From Morchella semilibera (Eukaryota > Ascomycota > Pezizomycetes > Pezizales > Morchellaceae), in assembly GCA_009192285.1 (NCBI GenBank), contig CM018603.1, forward strand, positions 6,197,613-6,261,612: a stretch of 64,000 bases of DNA, given 5' to 3'. Of this stretch, positions 36,540-48,197 are shown in pieces. Below the pieces are notes generated by a model. The model was not told where the DNA came from. It ran no database searches and saw only the letters and a program-made list of their open reading frames with translations. Both the position numbers and the translations under genes were made by a program. How positions within the stretch are numbered: the first letter of the stretch is position 1; each line of letters begins with the position of its first letter.

Positions 36540-37624
36540 CTATGCGTCTTCAAACCAAGCCAGCTCCTCCTTCATGCGCTGCACTCTCATGACGTGTCTC
36601 GCGACCCCAACATGGAAGCCTCGCTCGAGAGGAGCCACCTCGACCAAACAGACCTCACAAAGAAACCAGCCTCCAGCGGCCACCAAGAACTCCTGTATAC
36701 AGTTTTAGCATGCCAAACCCTTACGACAGAACCTGAAAGAAGATCGGAGTACCTCATCACTAAGCTCTCTGCTCTGGGGCGGTCCCTGAAGATGCGGCTG
36801 ACCAGCCTTCGCCTCGTCATAACGCTCCCAGGCGACATTTTCCTTCCTGGCCGCCACGATCCTCCGCTGGACATCCATCCTTTTCACGAGCTCCCCCATC
36901 GCAGTCCCGTCCGACGGCCCAGGCAGCACCTCACGCTCCGGGATAGTACGATGATAATCTTCATACTCCTGCCCCCAGGCGTACTGCTGCCTCCCGCCCG
37001 CCATCAGACGCCGTCTCGTTGCGTGTATATGCTGCTGCTGCGGTCCCGCGTCTCCGTATCCCCTCCCGCCACCCCCCTCCTGGTGCCACCCCCAGACCGG
37101 CATCTGCTTGTTCCCCCTCCCCACTTCTGGTAGGCTCCGGCCCCCCTGCCAAGCGCCTCTGTGGACCTCAGCACCCTCCCCCAGCTGTCCCTCACGCCAC
37201 ACAGCCGCCCTCTTCCTCCTAGCCTCTCCGCCCGGCTCCTCCCTACCCGAGGACGCTTCAAACACGCGCTTCTTCCAGTGACCCGGTGGTCCACTGGGAA
37301 TATGCGGATTATCCCCCTGGGCAGTTGTTGAAGAAGTATCGCACCCTTTCTCTTACACCCAAGTTAGAAAAAAAAAATCAAAAGTGCCCGGGCCCCAAGC
37401 TAGGGGGACAAACCTCGAGTATTTGTGCCCTCTCCCCCGACGGCAGGAGCAGCAGCAGTAACGATAGTGTGGTGGTGGTGATGGCTCGCATCACTACCCT
37501 TACGATACGGATTGGGTGGGAGTTTATGGGTGCGTATAGCAATAAAGCGCTCGGGGATGGCGTGAGGCCTGGCGGTCCCTTCCATCCCCTTCATTGGCGG
37601 AGCCTTGGCCTGTTCTTGTTCCAT
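36540..37624 (-). CDS. Unrecognised three-exon protein, 320 residues
   Basis: No single open frame shows this gene; it appears on splicing three minus-strand exons: 37624-37414, 37351-36753 and 36692-36540. Intron 1 (62 nt) has a CTAAC branch site 11 bases before its end; intron 2 (60 nt) has a GCTAAAAC branch. Exon lengths sum to 963, a multiple of three, with no stop. The N-terminal 70 residues are low-complexity with a His run (SHHHHHT). The middle has NPHIPSGPPGHWKKRVFEAS and a Gly/Gln-rich part, then EYEDYHRTIPEREVLPGPSD and a helical MGELVKRMDVQRRIVAARK. The last exon reads EFLVAAGGWFLCEVCLVEV and ends HVMRVQRMKEELAWFEDA. There is no signal peptide and no clear membrane helix. I do not recognise the family and assign no function. 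Confidence 0.6.
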
Positions 37625-38167
37625 GGCGGGGGTAGAATCGTTTGGTTAGTGGGCTTGTGGGGATCGGTTCTGTTAACTGGCAGTGGTGCGGATTGTGGGT
37701 GGAAACATCACACAGAATCACTCGGAAAGGTGGGAGCACATCTGTGGCCCAGCCCAAAAATTAATCCATGTCAACACCTCCGCTACTAAAAGACAACAGT
37801 TGCAACTGCTACTACCGGGATGTGGGCCTGTTCCGTACATTGGGATGCCGGCTAAGCAAGTACAGACACCTGATAGAGCCTGCATCTACCATAACTGACA
37901 AAACATGACGGAGAAGCCTCCAGTATAGCGGGTGGCTATCTGGTAACTCTTGCATTTGAATCGATAAGACATGAACGGATTAATCCATCACTGTTTTAGA
38001 ATGACTTTCTCTGACAGTTACAACAGGGATAATCTACTATTGATATTTCTATCTAACTGTGGACATAACTGGATATATATATCCTCAAGCTAACATAAAT
38101 TTAAGCACCTCATGAAGTACAGCGCCTCGTCAAAACAAGCAAAAAAACAAAATAGTCCGTTTTACAT
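37625..38167. other. Intergenic region
   Basis: No gene seen. It should hold the promoter of the unrecognised gene (right side) and the 3' region of LHS1 (left-running). No repeat recognised. Confidence 0.45.
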
Positions 38168-41143
38168 TTACAATTCGTCGTGCTCCTCCCTAAGTGGTTT
38201 TTCCTCCACGGGTTCCTCCTCAATAACCTCTTCCAGTATGTCCGGCGTTGCCTCCGCCTCCGCCGCACTTGAAGCTGATGCCGCCGAAGCCGAAGCTGCA
38301 GATGCGGACGCTGCAGAAGCTGAAGAGGACGATGAGGCAGCGGCCTTGGCCTCAGCTTTCTGGATTCTCTCCATGATCTTTTGCTGTTGCAGAACATCCA
38401 TGACGTGCTTGTTCAGGGCCTCCTTCTTCTTCTGGAGCTCTTTGACAGTGAAGACAGGGTCTTCGTGGTCAGCCTTGGCGTCTTGTTCTGCTTTCACCTT
38501 CTCGAGCCAGGTCTTGGTCTCTTCCTGTGCCTTCTCCAGAGCCGTTGTATCGATTTCAGGAACCTTAGGTACTTCGGCATCCTCAAGCTCAGAGTCAGGC
38601 GTAGGGGGCTTGTTGAAGAGCTCTATGAGCCCCTCGGTTTGCTCTATAGTATTTTCAAGAGCTTTAATCTCATCGGGTCGTTTCTGTTTCTCCACTTTAC
38701 GGTTTGTGATAGGCTCCTCAAGAGCCTTAAGATCAGACAGCTTTTGTTTGATGGCAGCAAGGTCAGCAGTGTAGCCTTCGTCGTATAGCCAATCAGTTGT
38801 CTGTGTGAGAAGGGCCTCCAATTGCTCGCGTTGCTCGGCAGTGGAAGCAGCGATGAAAAGATCATCCTCAAGATAATCACGGCCACGGTAGGTGAATGCC
38901 TCGAGTACGTTACGGGCTTCCTCAATATCATGGCGATTCTTGTCGAATTTGTCAAAGCCTTGGATCCTAGGAAAGGTTAGCTTTCAAGTTTCAAGCCCGC
39001 TGGGTTCTTCTGGTCTTACTTTGAAATCAGACCTGCTTTATCCTTCCCTGCAATTTCAGGAAATCCATCCTTCTCGACAGTGTAGCTCAAAGGAATTGTC
39101 TGCAACTTCTTGATAACCTTGGGTGTCGAGTCCTCCTCTTTGGCGGAAGCTTCTGCGGAGGCAGAGCTCTTTCCGGAAGATGTGGTCTTTGATGATGATT
39201 CCGCCTTTTCGGGCTCCTCTAGGACCTCTTGCTCTCCATCCTTCTTCTTACCAAGCCCAAAGAATCCCTTAACGCCCTCAACCACGCTTTCTTTCTTGGG
39301 GGGCTCCTCAACAGTCTCAACGGTACACTCGACCCAACCCTTGGTAACCTTGGGAAGTCCATTTCTCTCACTGATCTCCATACTAAACTTAGTAAAAATA
39401 TCCTTTGCATCACATCCAAAATCATTGCTCAATTTTTGGACTGAGGCAGTAAGATTTTGAACTTTTACGAGGTCAAGGAGCTCCTGTCCACGTTTCTGTT
39501 TTGGGTCTTGTGGTCGGGGAGGGAGGTTGAATAGAACAGAGAAATCGAAATCTGTTTGCTTGGGGAAAGGAACAATTTTTTCCTGGCCCATCTTTGCAAA
39601 GTAAGGGAAAATCTGCTGGGTGGTTTCTGCTCGCCAATATCAAGTTAGATCACCACTCCTACCAACAAGTTGTATTGAATGCCTTACCCTTGGCTGATTC
39701 GCCATCCTTTGTGTACTTGAGCGATACAGCATAAGTACTGATATCGTGAGTTCTAATTTCTTTAACTCTGAATCCACCGCTCTCTGCGGCGCCCTTGAAG
39801 GTAGCCCCAAAAACAGCGGCCTCGTCAGGGTTGACGTTCTTAGAAATCTTGGCCTGGCCTCCCATAATTTCCTCCAACTTCTTCCCGACAAATGGTGTTC
39901 TCACAGCACCTCCGTGAAGAATCATGGTGTTGACTTGATCCAAAGAGATTCCAGAATTTGATATGGCGTCCATGATTGGTTTCGTGATGAGGTCCTCATA
40001 CTCAGCTAGCAACTCCTCGAAAGTAGATCGTAGGACCTTGTTTGATCGGAAATCAATCTCATCAAACAACGATTCGACCGAGCCCATGGTTTCGGTATTC
40101 GCGGAGAGAATCTGTCGTACTCTTGTGGCTTCTCTCCATAGTTTGGCTGCGGCACGGCCGTTACGCCTAACTTCTTGCTTAAGCTCGGGGTTCTTCTCAA
40201 GGAGCTTTTGCGCCTTGGGGCTTGAAACGAAATCATCAAGCAGAACGTCAAAGACCTTCTCATTAAAGAGATCACCTCCAAGAGTCCGGTCATAGCCAAC
40301 TCCCAGAACGGAAACTTCCTGGACTGTCTTGGTAAATCTCCCAACGTCCTTCACAGTTTTCCCCTGGAATCTAAGCACCGTAGCAGTAGTTGATCCAGCT
40401 CCCATGTCATAGATAACGTGGTACTCAGGGTTCTTCTCGTCGAAAGTTCGTGTGGTAGCATAATTGATGCCGACGGCCAGGCCGTCCGAAACAAAGCTCA
40501 TTACCTTCAATCCTGCGAGCTTGGCTGCAAGTTCAAGGGCGTGCTTCTCTTCTGCACGGAAAAATGCCGGGATAGTGAAAACCACGTTCTTAATCTTGGT
40601 ACCTGGGCCCGCCAGAGCTTCTGCATTTGCGACAATGTTCTTGAATTCCATGGCAAGGAGCTCTTCCACCGTAAAGCTACCTTCACTGTGGTCAACCGGG
40701 GGAGCGGAAGAGCTCTTAAAAGCGACAGTTGACCTGAACGGGCTCGGAACAATGTTAATCCCTGGGTATCGTGACGAGTATGTCATGACACCGTCCTCCA
40801 TTATGTGCTGCCCAAGGAGTTGCTTGAGGTTTGGATAGACATCATGGGGAAATCTCGCCGCAAGGTTTACGGCATCTGTTCCGTAGAGTCGCTCTGGGTA
40901 GGGAAACTCGCCCTCTTTTACGGGAGAGTTCGAAGGTTTAAAGCCAATTGCTGAGGCTTCTTTGCGCTTTGTATCTTTGGTGAGGACAATCTCAAGAGGG
41001 ATTCCAGGCTTGACAAGTGCAGCTTTGATGTACTCTTGGCCAAAGTCCATACCAAGAATTGCGGTCGATGCTGAGGCACATGTTGTAAACAGCAATAATA
41101 GCAAGCCAGGAATGGCTGCTGCAGGTACTCCTACTGGACGCAT
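38168..41143 (-). CDS. lhs1: ER-lumenal Hsp70-like chaperone Lhs1 (HYOU1/GRP170 type)
   Basis: Three exons (41143-39688, 39626-39020, 38966-38168) encode 953 residues. A signal peptide (ends about residue 26, TTCASA) leads into the Hsp70 ATPase domain: AILGMDFGQEYIKAALVKPG, the phosphate-binding YDMGAGSTTATVLRF and MILHGGAVRTPFVGKKLEE. After about residue 500 come a beta domain and a long helical domain with an acidic Lys/Glu linker (GLGKKKDGEQEV). The tail is a Ser/Ala low-complexity stretch, an acidic EEVIEEEPVEE segment and a final HDEL, the ER retrieval signal. Lhs1 acts as nucleotide exchange factor and holdase for Kar2/BiP in the ER. The ATG at 41143 is chosen because it starts directly at the signal peptide. 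The spliced frame is clean; the 794-bp upstream region is shared with the divergent gene at 41937. Confidence 0.95.
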
Positions 41144-41936
41144 GACAATCACTAGAGCTTCAGTGACCTTGAAGTCTAAAAGGTACGAAAAAGGACCAAG
41201 CTATGAAGCTTGAAATGAGGTGAGTTCTAGGTGGCCGAGGTTTGAGTAGAGGTTATTCGAATTGATTTAAGAATGATAAGGGTTCGGTAGTGCGGGGAAA
41301 GCCCTTAGTGCTAGAAAACCCAAACCACCGAGGGGACGAAGTCTGCTTTATGAGGCTCAGAATCCAAAAAGGCCAGGTTGCGCCAAAACCTTTGCCAAGC
41401 CGGAGAATTCCCACTAAGGTATTAAAGACGAAACGGATTACATAATTGTTGAATATCAGTTAAAGCCACGTTTATTGTAGAGTGCATCGCATAAATGAAA
41501 TCTCTGCCGATGGTGCAGTAATTTGTGTGGGTAATCGACTTACCGTGTTCTCTTGTTTACGGTTTCTGGAAGTTTCCGATATTGCGCCTCATGGGGAGTC
41601 ACTCGTTAAGGGACACATCTCAAATGTTTCAACAGTGAGCTTTTCTTGGCGTCAGCGTTCATGCAGTAGAGTGGGTAAGTGCAGTCCTAGTCGATCAGAG
41701 AGAATAGTAATCGTTTCCCAGGCAACCACTACAGTACTTTTTTAACAGTACGAAAACTTGCAAACGAAAGAGCTAGAGTAATCTGTCTGCATATGCATGC
41801 ACCCCAGAGTTCACTCTCGGTTGGTTTATAAACCACCTTATCCTACACCCTATCAACACAATCTACTTCTACCCGAGGTAGATATAAGCTTCAAGTTTAT
41901 AACTCGCCTCTATCTTATCCGGTACAAAATCACATA
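41144..41936. other. Divergent promoter region, LHS1 and RNR-inhibitor-like gene
   Basis: The region is 793 bases without a gene. I see no exact consensus for a Hac1/UPR site (CAGCGTG) or an MCB box (ACGCGT), only near matches, so no regulator is assigned. Confidence 0.45.
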
Positions 41937-42479
41937 ATGCCTCCTTCCACTAGTTCTCGCAAGCGTCCAGCTACCTCATCTTCAGTCAGGCAAACCTCTA
42001 TAGCATCTTTCTTCTCCCCCTCATCAGCCAGCAACTCCTGCCCTAGCAGCACCGCTACTACTAATAACACCGCCACCAATACTCCAAACTCGGTGGCCTG
42101 GCGTAATAACTCATACGAGCCTTCGGGGGACATAAAGTCCGGACTTCTTAGTGTTGGCATGCGTATCCGTCAGGCCGTTCCTCAAGGTCTTAAAACAGGC
42201 ACCTACAAATCCACAAAGTTTGGCGTCGTCCCTCCCAACCAAGAGAAAGCCCTCACAAAACTAAAAGGTAGCAACAACAAGCGCGAGTTCCAAGAGGATC
42301 CAGAGGTCGAAATTCCAACACAAACGGAACGACCGGCTGGCAAAATTTCTGTGCCAAAGAGCTTAAGTAGAAGTTTTCACGCTGCTGTACCAAGGGGCTC
42401 CGGAGCTGATACCCATATGGCTGATCAATGTGAGGAAGATGATTTTGAGGAGGCGGCATTTTTAAAACCCGTTGAGTAA
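41937..42479 (+). CDS. Probable ribonucleotide reductase inhibitor (Spd1/Dif1-like) with a PIP box
   Basis: A single-exon gene for 180 residues. Near the N-terminus VRQTSIASFFSPS contains QTSIASFF, an exact PCNA-interacting peptide pattern (Q-x-x-I-x-x-F-F). At about residues 68-89 SGLLSVGMRIRQAVPQGLKTG resembles the conserved segment of the fungal RNR_inhib family (Spd1, Dif1, Sml1 group). The C-terminus is acidic with hydrophobics (EEDDFEEAAFL). The rest is Ser/Thr/Asn-rich and disordered. In fission yeast, Spd1 restrains ribonucleotide reductase and is destroyed on chromatin-bound PCNA by CRL4-Cdt2. Here the extra PIP-degron features (T-D inside the box, basic residue four positions after it) are absent, so PCNA binding is better supported than PCNA-dependent destruction. 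Family assignment is from recognition of short motifs. Confidence 0.65.
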   Translation: MPPSTSSRKRPATSSSVRQTSIASFFSPSSASNSCPSSTATTNNTATNTPNSVAWRNNSYEPSGDIKSGLLSVGMRIRQAVPQGLKTGTYKSTKFGVVPPNQEKALTKLKGSNNKREFQEDPEVEIPTQTERPAGKISVPKSLSRSFHAAVPRGSGADTHMADQCEEDDFEEAAFLKPVE

Positions 42480-43497
42480 GAAGTGGTTGGGCATTTTGGC
42501 TCTAATGTTCTCTATATTTTTTTCTCACCCTTCCCCTCCTTTTTTTTTTTTTTTGTTGTTTACATCAGTAATCGTTCCCTTCCCCCCCTAGTTACTATAT
42601 CGTCCCTTACTCTTAGGGCGTTTTTTCTACGTTGAATTCTAGTAAAATGGTTTTCTTCTTGTCATCAAAATAGAGAAGAGTGGAGACAGCCTATCAACAG
42701 TATGATAAACTAAAAATTTCTGCTACACTCATTTTCAGCCACAATTTATAAGAGCCCCGCCAACCAGTATGTACGGGTCTAGCGCAAACATGGTTGAAAA
42801 GGCACAGATCTCTGCACATTTAGGGCCCGTTTGGTTTTGACGTTTGGTGAAAAGCACTAGATACAAAAAAGAGAAGCCCGTTGCAACACCCAACCAAACG
42901 GGCCCTCAGCGCAAGCCCCCCGACACGAGTGATTTGGGGTGCTTCCGCACCCCACTTGTGCGACGAGAATCAAACTCCACGGACCTTCGCGTTAGAAACA
43001 TGATATTGATGGTAGAAAGTTGACCTCAAAGCACTCACAGCAAAGGGCTGGGCAGCGGAATGGGCGGACCAAGGGACATATTGTCCAAGTAATCAAACAG
43101 CCACTTTCACCCGATTTATGAGTACCCTCTTTCCATCTAGCCCCCGAGTGTATCAACCAGAACGGTTTATCACCCAGGAAGCCGACAAGTACTTCCCGCT
43201 CGCGCAATCACTTCTTAATTTCTCAGTAGGATCACTATAAAGTCTCTTTTCATACACCCATCCACGGCTCCTACCAGGGCCCTAAACCCAAATTTAGACA
43301 TGTACAACTCCTTTTTCAAAAGTGAGAGGTTGGAATAATATCATGCAACTTTATGCTAAAGATTGTGGAATCGACAAAAAAAAGAAAAGAATGATAGTAG
43401 TAAGTATAGCTTACTCTATATTACCATCAATAGGTCTACACAAAACGCACACGAGCGCACGTTAGCTGCTGCTATAAAAAGTACAGCCCATTCAAAA
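42480..43497. other. Intergenic region with T run and a small inverted-repeat element
   Basis: No gene seen. A T run (42541-42554) lies just after the RNR-inhibitor-like gene, probably in its 3' region. A MITE-like element occupies 42822-42906. A possible extra last exon of the CAS1-type gene may lie at 43427-43435. Confidence 0.5.
42822..42906. repeat. 85-bp MITE-like element with 15-bp terminal inverted repeats
   Basis: AGGGCCCGTTTGGTT (42822-42836) is perfectly inverted at 42892-42906. The interior is 55 bases and non-coding. No clear target-site duplication. The GGGCCCGTTTGG end type suggests a non-autonomous DNA transposon; superfamily not assigned. Confidence 0.65.
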
Positions 43498-46182
43498 TCA
43501 ACTCACCAAGCTCAAAAACCATATAATAACCAATATTGACATCATTCGATACTTCAGATTTCCCCAGTACCCTGATGGCGCCTCCTCACTCAAAGTCTTG
43601 GCCCTCGACCTAGGCTTCAACTCTTCGCCGCTCCTTCTACGGGATGAGCTTGACGCTTCATCGATCATTTCTTCCGATTCATCGTCATCACAATCCAAGC
43701 TTCCCCCCTCGACGTCGGAAGGCCTGACTGCTGTTGCGAAATGCCGGGTCTTTGGGGTGCCCCCAAGACCCACCTAGACAGTGTAGCGGTTGCGCTTGCA
43801 ACACGGTAACTGACATATAGAAATAGAATGGTTGCGAGGACAAAGTTTGATCCCCTCCCTGTCGTGCCGAACGCACCAAGGCCTAATAGACCCTTAGCAT
43901 CTGCCGCCATCCAGATATGGTACTGAAGGGTAAATGTTTCCAGTGAACACCTTCCCAGCCATGAAAAGACTCTAGAGTGAGTATTCCTCAGCTTTGGTGT
44001 GGAATTTCGTAGCGTGATGAATGAAAGGATTGGGATAAACGATATGTATGGGTGATATGCGTTGTACTCGTATTTGTCTTCTCTTGTCGTTTCAAAAAGA
44101 AGGTAAAATGTGAGACCGATGACAGAGGCGACAATGGCGTATTTTCTCGCGGATGCCCACCATTGCGTTGAAGTGTATGAGTTTTCCTTGGCCCTGTTGA
44201 CCGCAATGGCTACAGCCATACCGAAAAAGACGATCCACATATCCAGCGACACCCTGAACCTCCATTCATTAACATCCCATTCGGTCCTTGCGAGAAAACA
44301 GACCAATCTGAATATAGCTTCCAAAGCCCCTGGGAAGTGAGTCAACGTAGCCGAAAGGATCGCCGCGAGCACGATTTTGACAGCGAGGAACTTGGTGTTC
44401 GAGTTGTACTGCTCTCCAACTCTCATAGTCGCAAACACAACCAAGAACCAGTAAGAGCACAGCGGAGCAAAATAGTAAAAAAGGTAATTTGTGCCCATCA
44501 TGAATGGGAGCACACAGCTTAGAAGGTTCAATCTGACTAATACTGATGCGACTCTTTTCAACGAGTAATCCTTCCGGTCGAGGAAGTGAAGAGTATGCCC
44601 GTATCCAGTCATGAATAGATACGCAGCGATGGTTACACGAATTAGTCCATAAATGACAGGAACCTTTGATGCCCCCGTGTAATGATAAATGAGAATTGCA
44701 AATTGCATCCATCCTTTCCATTCATCTGTCTGTGAGCGGTTCAAAAAAGATTGGTCTGTGCCGTTTTCAGAGATTTTACGAAGTGTAAAGAGTCCTGCTG
44801 CAAGTGACACTACAGTTCCCCACAAGAAATCTGAAGTGAAGTATTGCTTATGAGCTTTGTTGAAAACTTGTGTGCGGTCCGCATAAAAGCAGTAAACAAC
44901 TGCCAAGCCAAAAACCAACAGCGCCCAAGCAACCTCATCTGACGGAAGCCATGCAGATTGTGCTATCGACTTTGTCCCTGTCTTCTCATCTGGGAGACTG
45001 TCTTAGTACTTTACCCTTAAATCGCGGCAGAAGTCAAATTCTCACCTTTACTTCTCATGTAAAGAATTCCAGGAAGAAGTCCCAAAACGAACAAAAGGCC
45101 AATCCACTGAATGTGATTTGGTGCTCGATACCTATTGCAGCATGTCTGATCAAAAGGATACTTAGTTGCTGTTACTGCATTGCACCTCAAGTTCAAGAGC
45201 GCTTCTGCTTGCTTTTCGGCAATGCTATCTACCAAATGAATACCAGAGCTTTCATACACCTGTTCTAGGTCTTTAATCATCTCATTCCACGACCAGATAA
45301 CATCTATACCCTGGAAATCCGACAATTGTTGGAGGTACTGATTCATAGCTCTGATCTCTTGTGGAGTTATAGTCGCTTTCCGGTCGTCGTTAAGTTTATT
45401 CCATGCTGGTACAATAACTGGGGCAAGGAGTAAGAGATCCGATTCAGTCATGTCTGTCGTCCTGCGACCCTTTCTCATGTGCTGAACGACATCGTCGATA
45501 CTATCTTTCCACATTTTCAGGCCGTTCATATTCTCGTGTCTTGCATACCACAACCCAGAACCCATCAAGAGGATAGCAGGAGAATTTCCAGATGCATCCT
45601 GTACTGTTCCGTCGTTATATGCAGAAAGCTCAGTTTGCAACCTGCTCGAATTGAGCCAGGGATCCCAGACGAATTCCAGTTTGACATCGCTTTTTTCCAC
45701 TGTTATGTCGACATGCTTTTGGGCTGTTGCAGGATTCGCTTTGGGATCCAATGCCTTCGCTACAGACCAGAAAACCTGCCGGATAGAAGAATCCCCAACA
45801 AATAAAACCCGACGGTTGGCTAAGCAAGTTGAAACATCATCGGAGACGTATTTGTGCATCATACAACCCGGAGGCTGCCAATTTTCAGGAACTGTAGTTG
45901 AGCCATCTGGTGGATAATCAAGCCATTGGCCTTCGTTGAGAATTGCGCCGCATTTGAAAGGGTCTCTGGCATCTAGAAATGGTGTCGAGAATGGTCGTTA
46001 GAGATCTACATCTTTACAAGTATTGTGGAACATGGTCACGCGACTATACAACAAATTGGGAGGAGCTTACCGAACCAGCAATAGCGTAAAGCCACACCCA
46101 GTAACGTAATACAGATGAACGACGCAGAAATACGGTCGACAACAGTAGATGTAAAGTCCGAACGAGATAAGAAGCGCACCAT
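43498..46182 (-). CDS. CAS1/CASD1-type polysaccharide O-acetyltransferase
   Basis: Four exons (46182-46071, 45972-45046, 44989-43774, 43723-43498) give 826 residues. An N-terminal membrane anchor (about residues 18-37) is followed by a lumenal SGNH-esterase-like domain with RRVLFVGDSSIRQVFW, carrying the nucleophile Ser in GDS. The catalytic His lies in SSGIHLVDS, but the Asp three residues before it is Ser here. From about residue 310 a multi-pass acyltransferase domain follows (WMQFAILIYHYTGAS, GYGHTLHFLDRKDYS, WLGRCSLETFTLQYHIWMA, LFLYVSYRV), then an acidic cytosolic stretch and a last helix (MSILVIIWFLSLV). Relatives O-acetylate glycans in the Golgi (Cas1 in Cryptococcus capsule, CASD1 on sialic acid). 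The acceptor here is unknown. The final codons GTGAGT look like a splice donor, so a 71-nt intron and a tiny exon at 43435-43427 may give the true end. Confidence 0.88.
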
Positions 46183-48197
46183 AATGAGGTAGACTCACCC
46201 GTTATGATGGAAACAGGTGTGAAAAGTTGAAGGACGGAAGAGTGATGAAGTTATCGAATCTTTTGGGGGGGTTAACCCGGATCCTGAATCAACCAAATAG
46301 GTGTCAGGGAGCAAGGGAGAAAAGAAAAGAAAGGAGAGAAACAGAGGGAAAGAGGCTACAATTCTGGACTGTTATCAATTCGACAAGCCTTGGGAAATAG
46401 ACAACATGTACATGAGATGTACGTAGTCCCTGTATGGAATAATATTGAAGGCACACGACGAGTACATACGCAGCTCCCCGACACGTTCAGGGGTCCTATT
46501 CATTAATTACCTCTGGCCTCGATTCATGGGGCCTTGGCAGTTCTGAGATCTGCAGCAACTTACCTAACAGCGCGTATCTTTGAGGCTGATTAATGCAAAC
46601 TTGGCGAACCCAAGCCTAAACCCGCGTCGTTCCAGAATTTAGATCCGAGTGGTTGAAAGTTGAGGGCCACATGTTAACAGGCATCTACGGAAATTTAACC
46701 CAACCATTATGAGACAGTTTGGAACACTTGCGAAATGGACACATACATCATATACAAGCCAGAGAAACTTGCCAGATCGATCCCCCCAAAATTTCAACTT
46801 CAAACTTTATGCGACAAGTGTGAGAGCTCAAACATCAGTCCAATCGGCGGGTGCACCCACTCGTCACATGCCAACTCTAAACACTCGATTTAAAAGGCTG
46901 AAGGGCATAGGATGTAGTAGCATTTACTACTGTTTCCACTTTACGTCCCAACCACACACAGAAAAGTACTCTGCTTTTTACTATACGGGACCTCGGTCAA
47001 GAGTATCTAGCCAGGGCCATGGACATCTCTCAGGTATTTATAGGGAGTGAAATCTTCAGCGCGCGTGCAGATATCCGCGTGGTGTAATGTATACATTACA
47101 TAGAAGACGAGGATACAATATAACAAAATCACAGAATATCACTCGGTTGAATACCCTACCAACCGATTCCAAGCTTTCTATGATAGCGGCAAATATATGC
47201 CGGGACCTAGATTTGGCCAAAGTTAAGTTCAAAGGAGGCTGTGCGTAGGTGCCCAGGATATTTGCCCAGATAAATGACATCACTCGAGAGGGGAAATTTA
47301 ATCAATTGTTTGGTTGAGTAATTGTAAAAAGAAGAAAGGCTAATTTGCTCTTTGGCGAACCTAATAGTATGCATCATATATATTCATGAATAGCCACGGC
47401 CGGTTAATTCCATGTCTACACTTACTAAAGAAAACACGACATCAATCCAGAAGGTAAACACAAAAACGCCATACAGCGCAGCTACCAATGTCAAAAGCTA
47501 GGAGCATGGAGTCAGCCTCACCCAGCTGGCCGACCACATGTTTAGTAATAATGATGATCTAGTGTGTCAATAGTAATTATTATAGACCCGACCAGCAGAC
47601 ACACAATATGCAACTTTTTTGTTTCACTCCGATTAGTAATCGTGTTTTCCTTTTCTGTCTTTCTATACTGATGATACTAATCACAAGTTGAGAAAAACTG
47701 TCTTGCGGATGGCATGCTCGGGCACAGTCCCAAGAGGCTTGGTACTGACTGGTTGATCTCAGTATGTTGATACGGAGAAATGCTGTGTTTGACTGTCACC
47801 TCCGCGACTCCATGATACGGGCGTGCGTTGGCACGGGCTGTTCTGAGTATACGACTCATAGTTCCACCAAGTTTCAGTGCTCTATTTGGGATATGGGTCG
47901 TTTGATCAGACCAATCAGGTGTCAATGTGTTAGATTTCCGTCATTTTTCCACGATTGGCTGGAACCGAGTGATTTCTGGTGATGAACCACGGCAAGCATA
48001 TTAGGTTTCGATGGGTTGATACGATATCTTAATGCTGGTCACTTCCAGTATAGGCCTGATTTAAACAATTGTACATGTAGTAAGTCATGTTCTTTAACTC
48101 TTATTGTTTATTTTTACACAGTTTGTTTATCATATTTACACGCCACTTCAATATACCAATACGATCAAGATTTTTCTTAACGCTGTATGGGGAAATT
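46183..48197. other. Gene-free intergenic region
   Basis: No gene seen in 2.0 kb. It holds a G run near 46265-46271 and one TACATGTA (48072). The composition is A/T-rich and no repeat family is recognised. Confidence 0.5.

Noticed and set aside
36498-37133. 211-codon plus-strand frame
   Set aside because: Pro/Arg/Ser-rich shadow opposite the spliced minus-strand gene at 36540-37624.
41144-41936. UPR (Hac1) or MCB sites between LHS1 and the RNR-inhibitor-like gene
   Set aside because: Only near matches were seen, no exact consensus.
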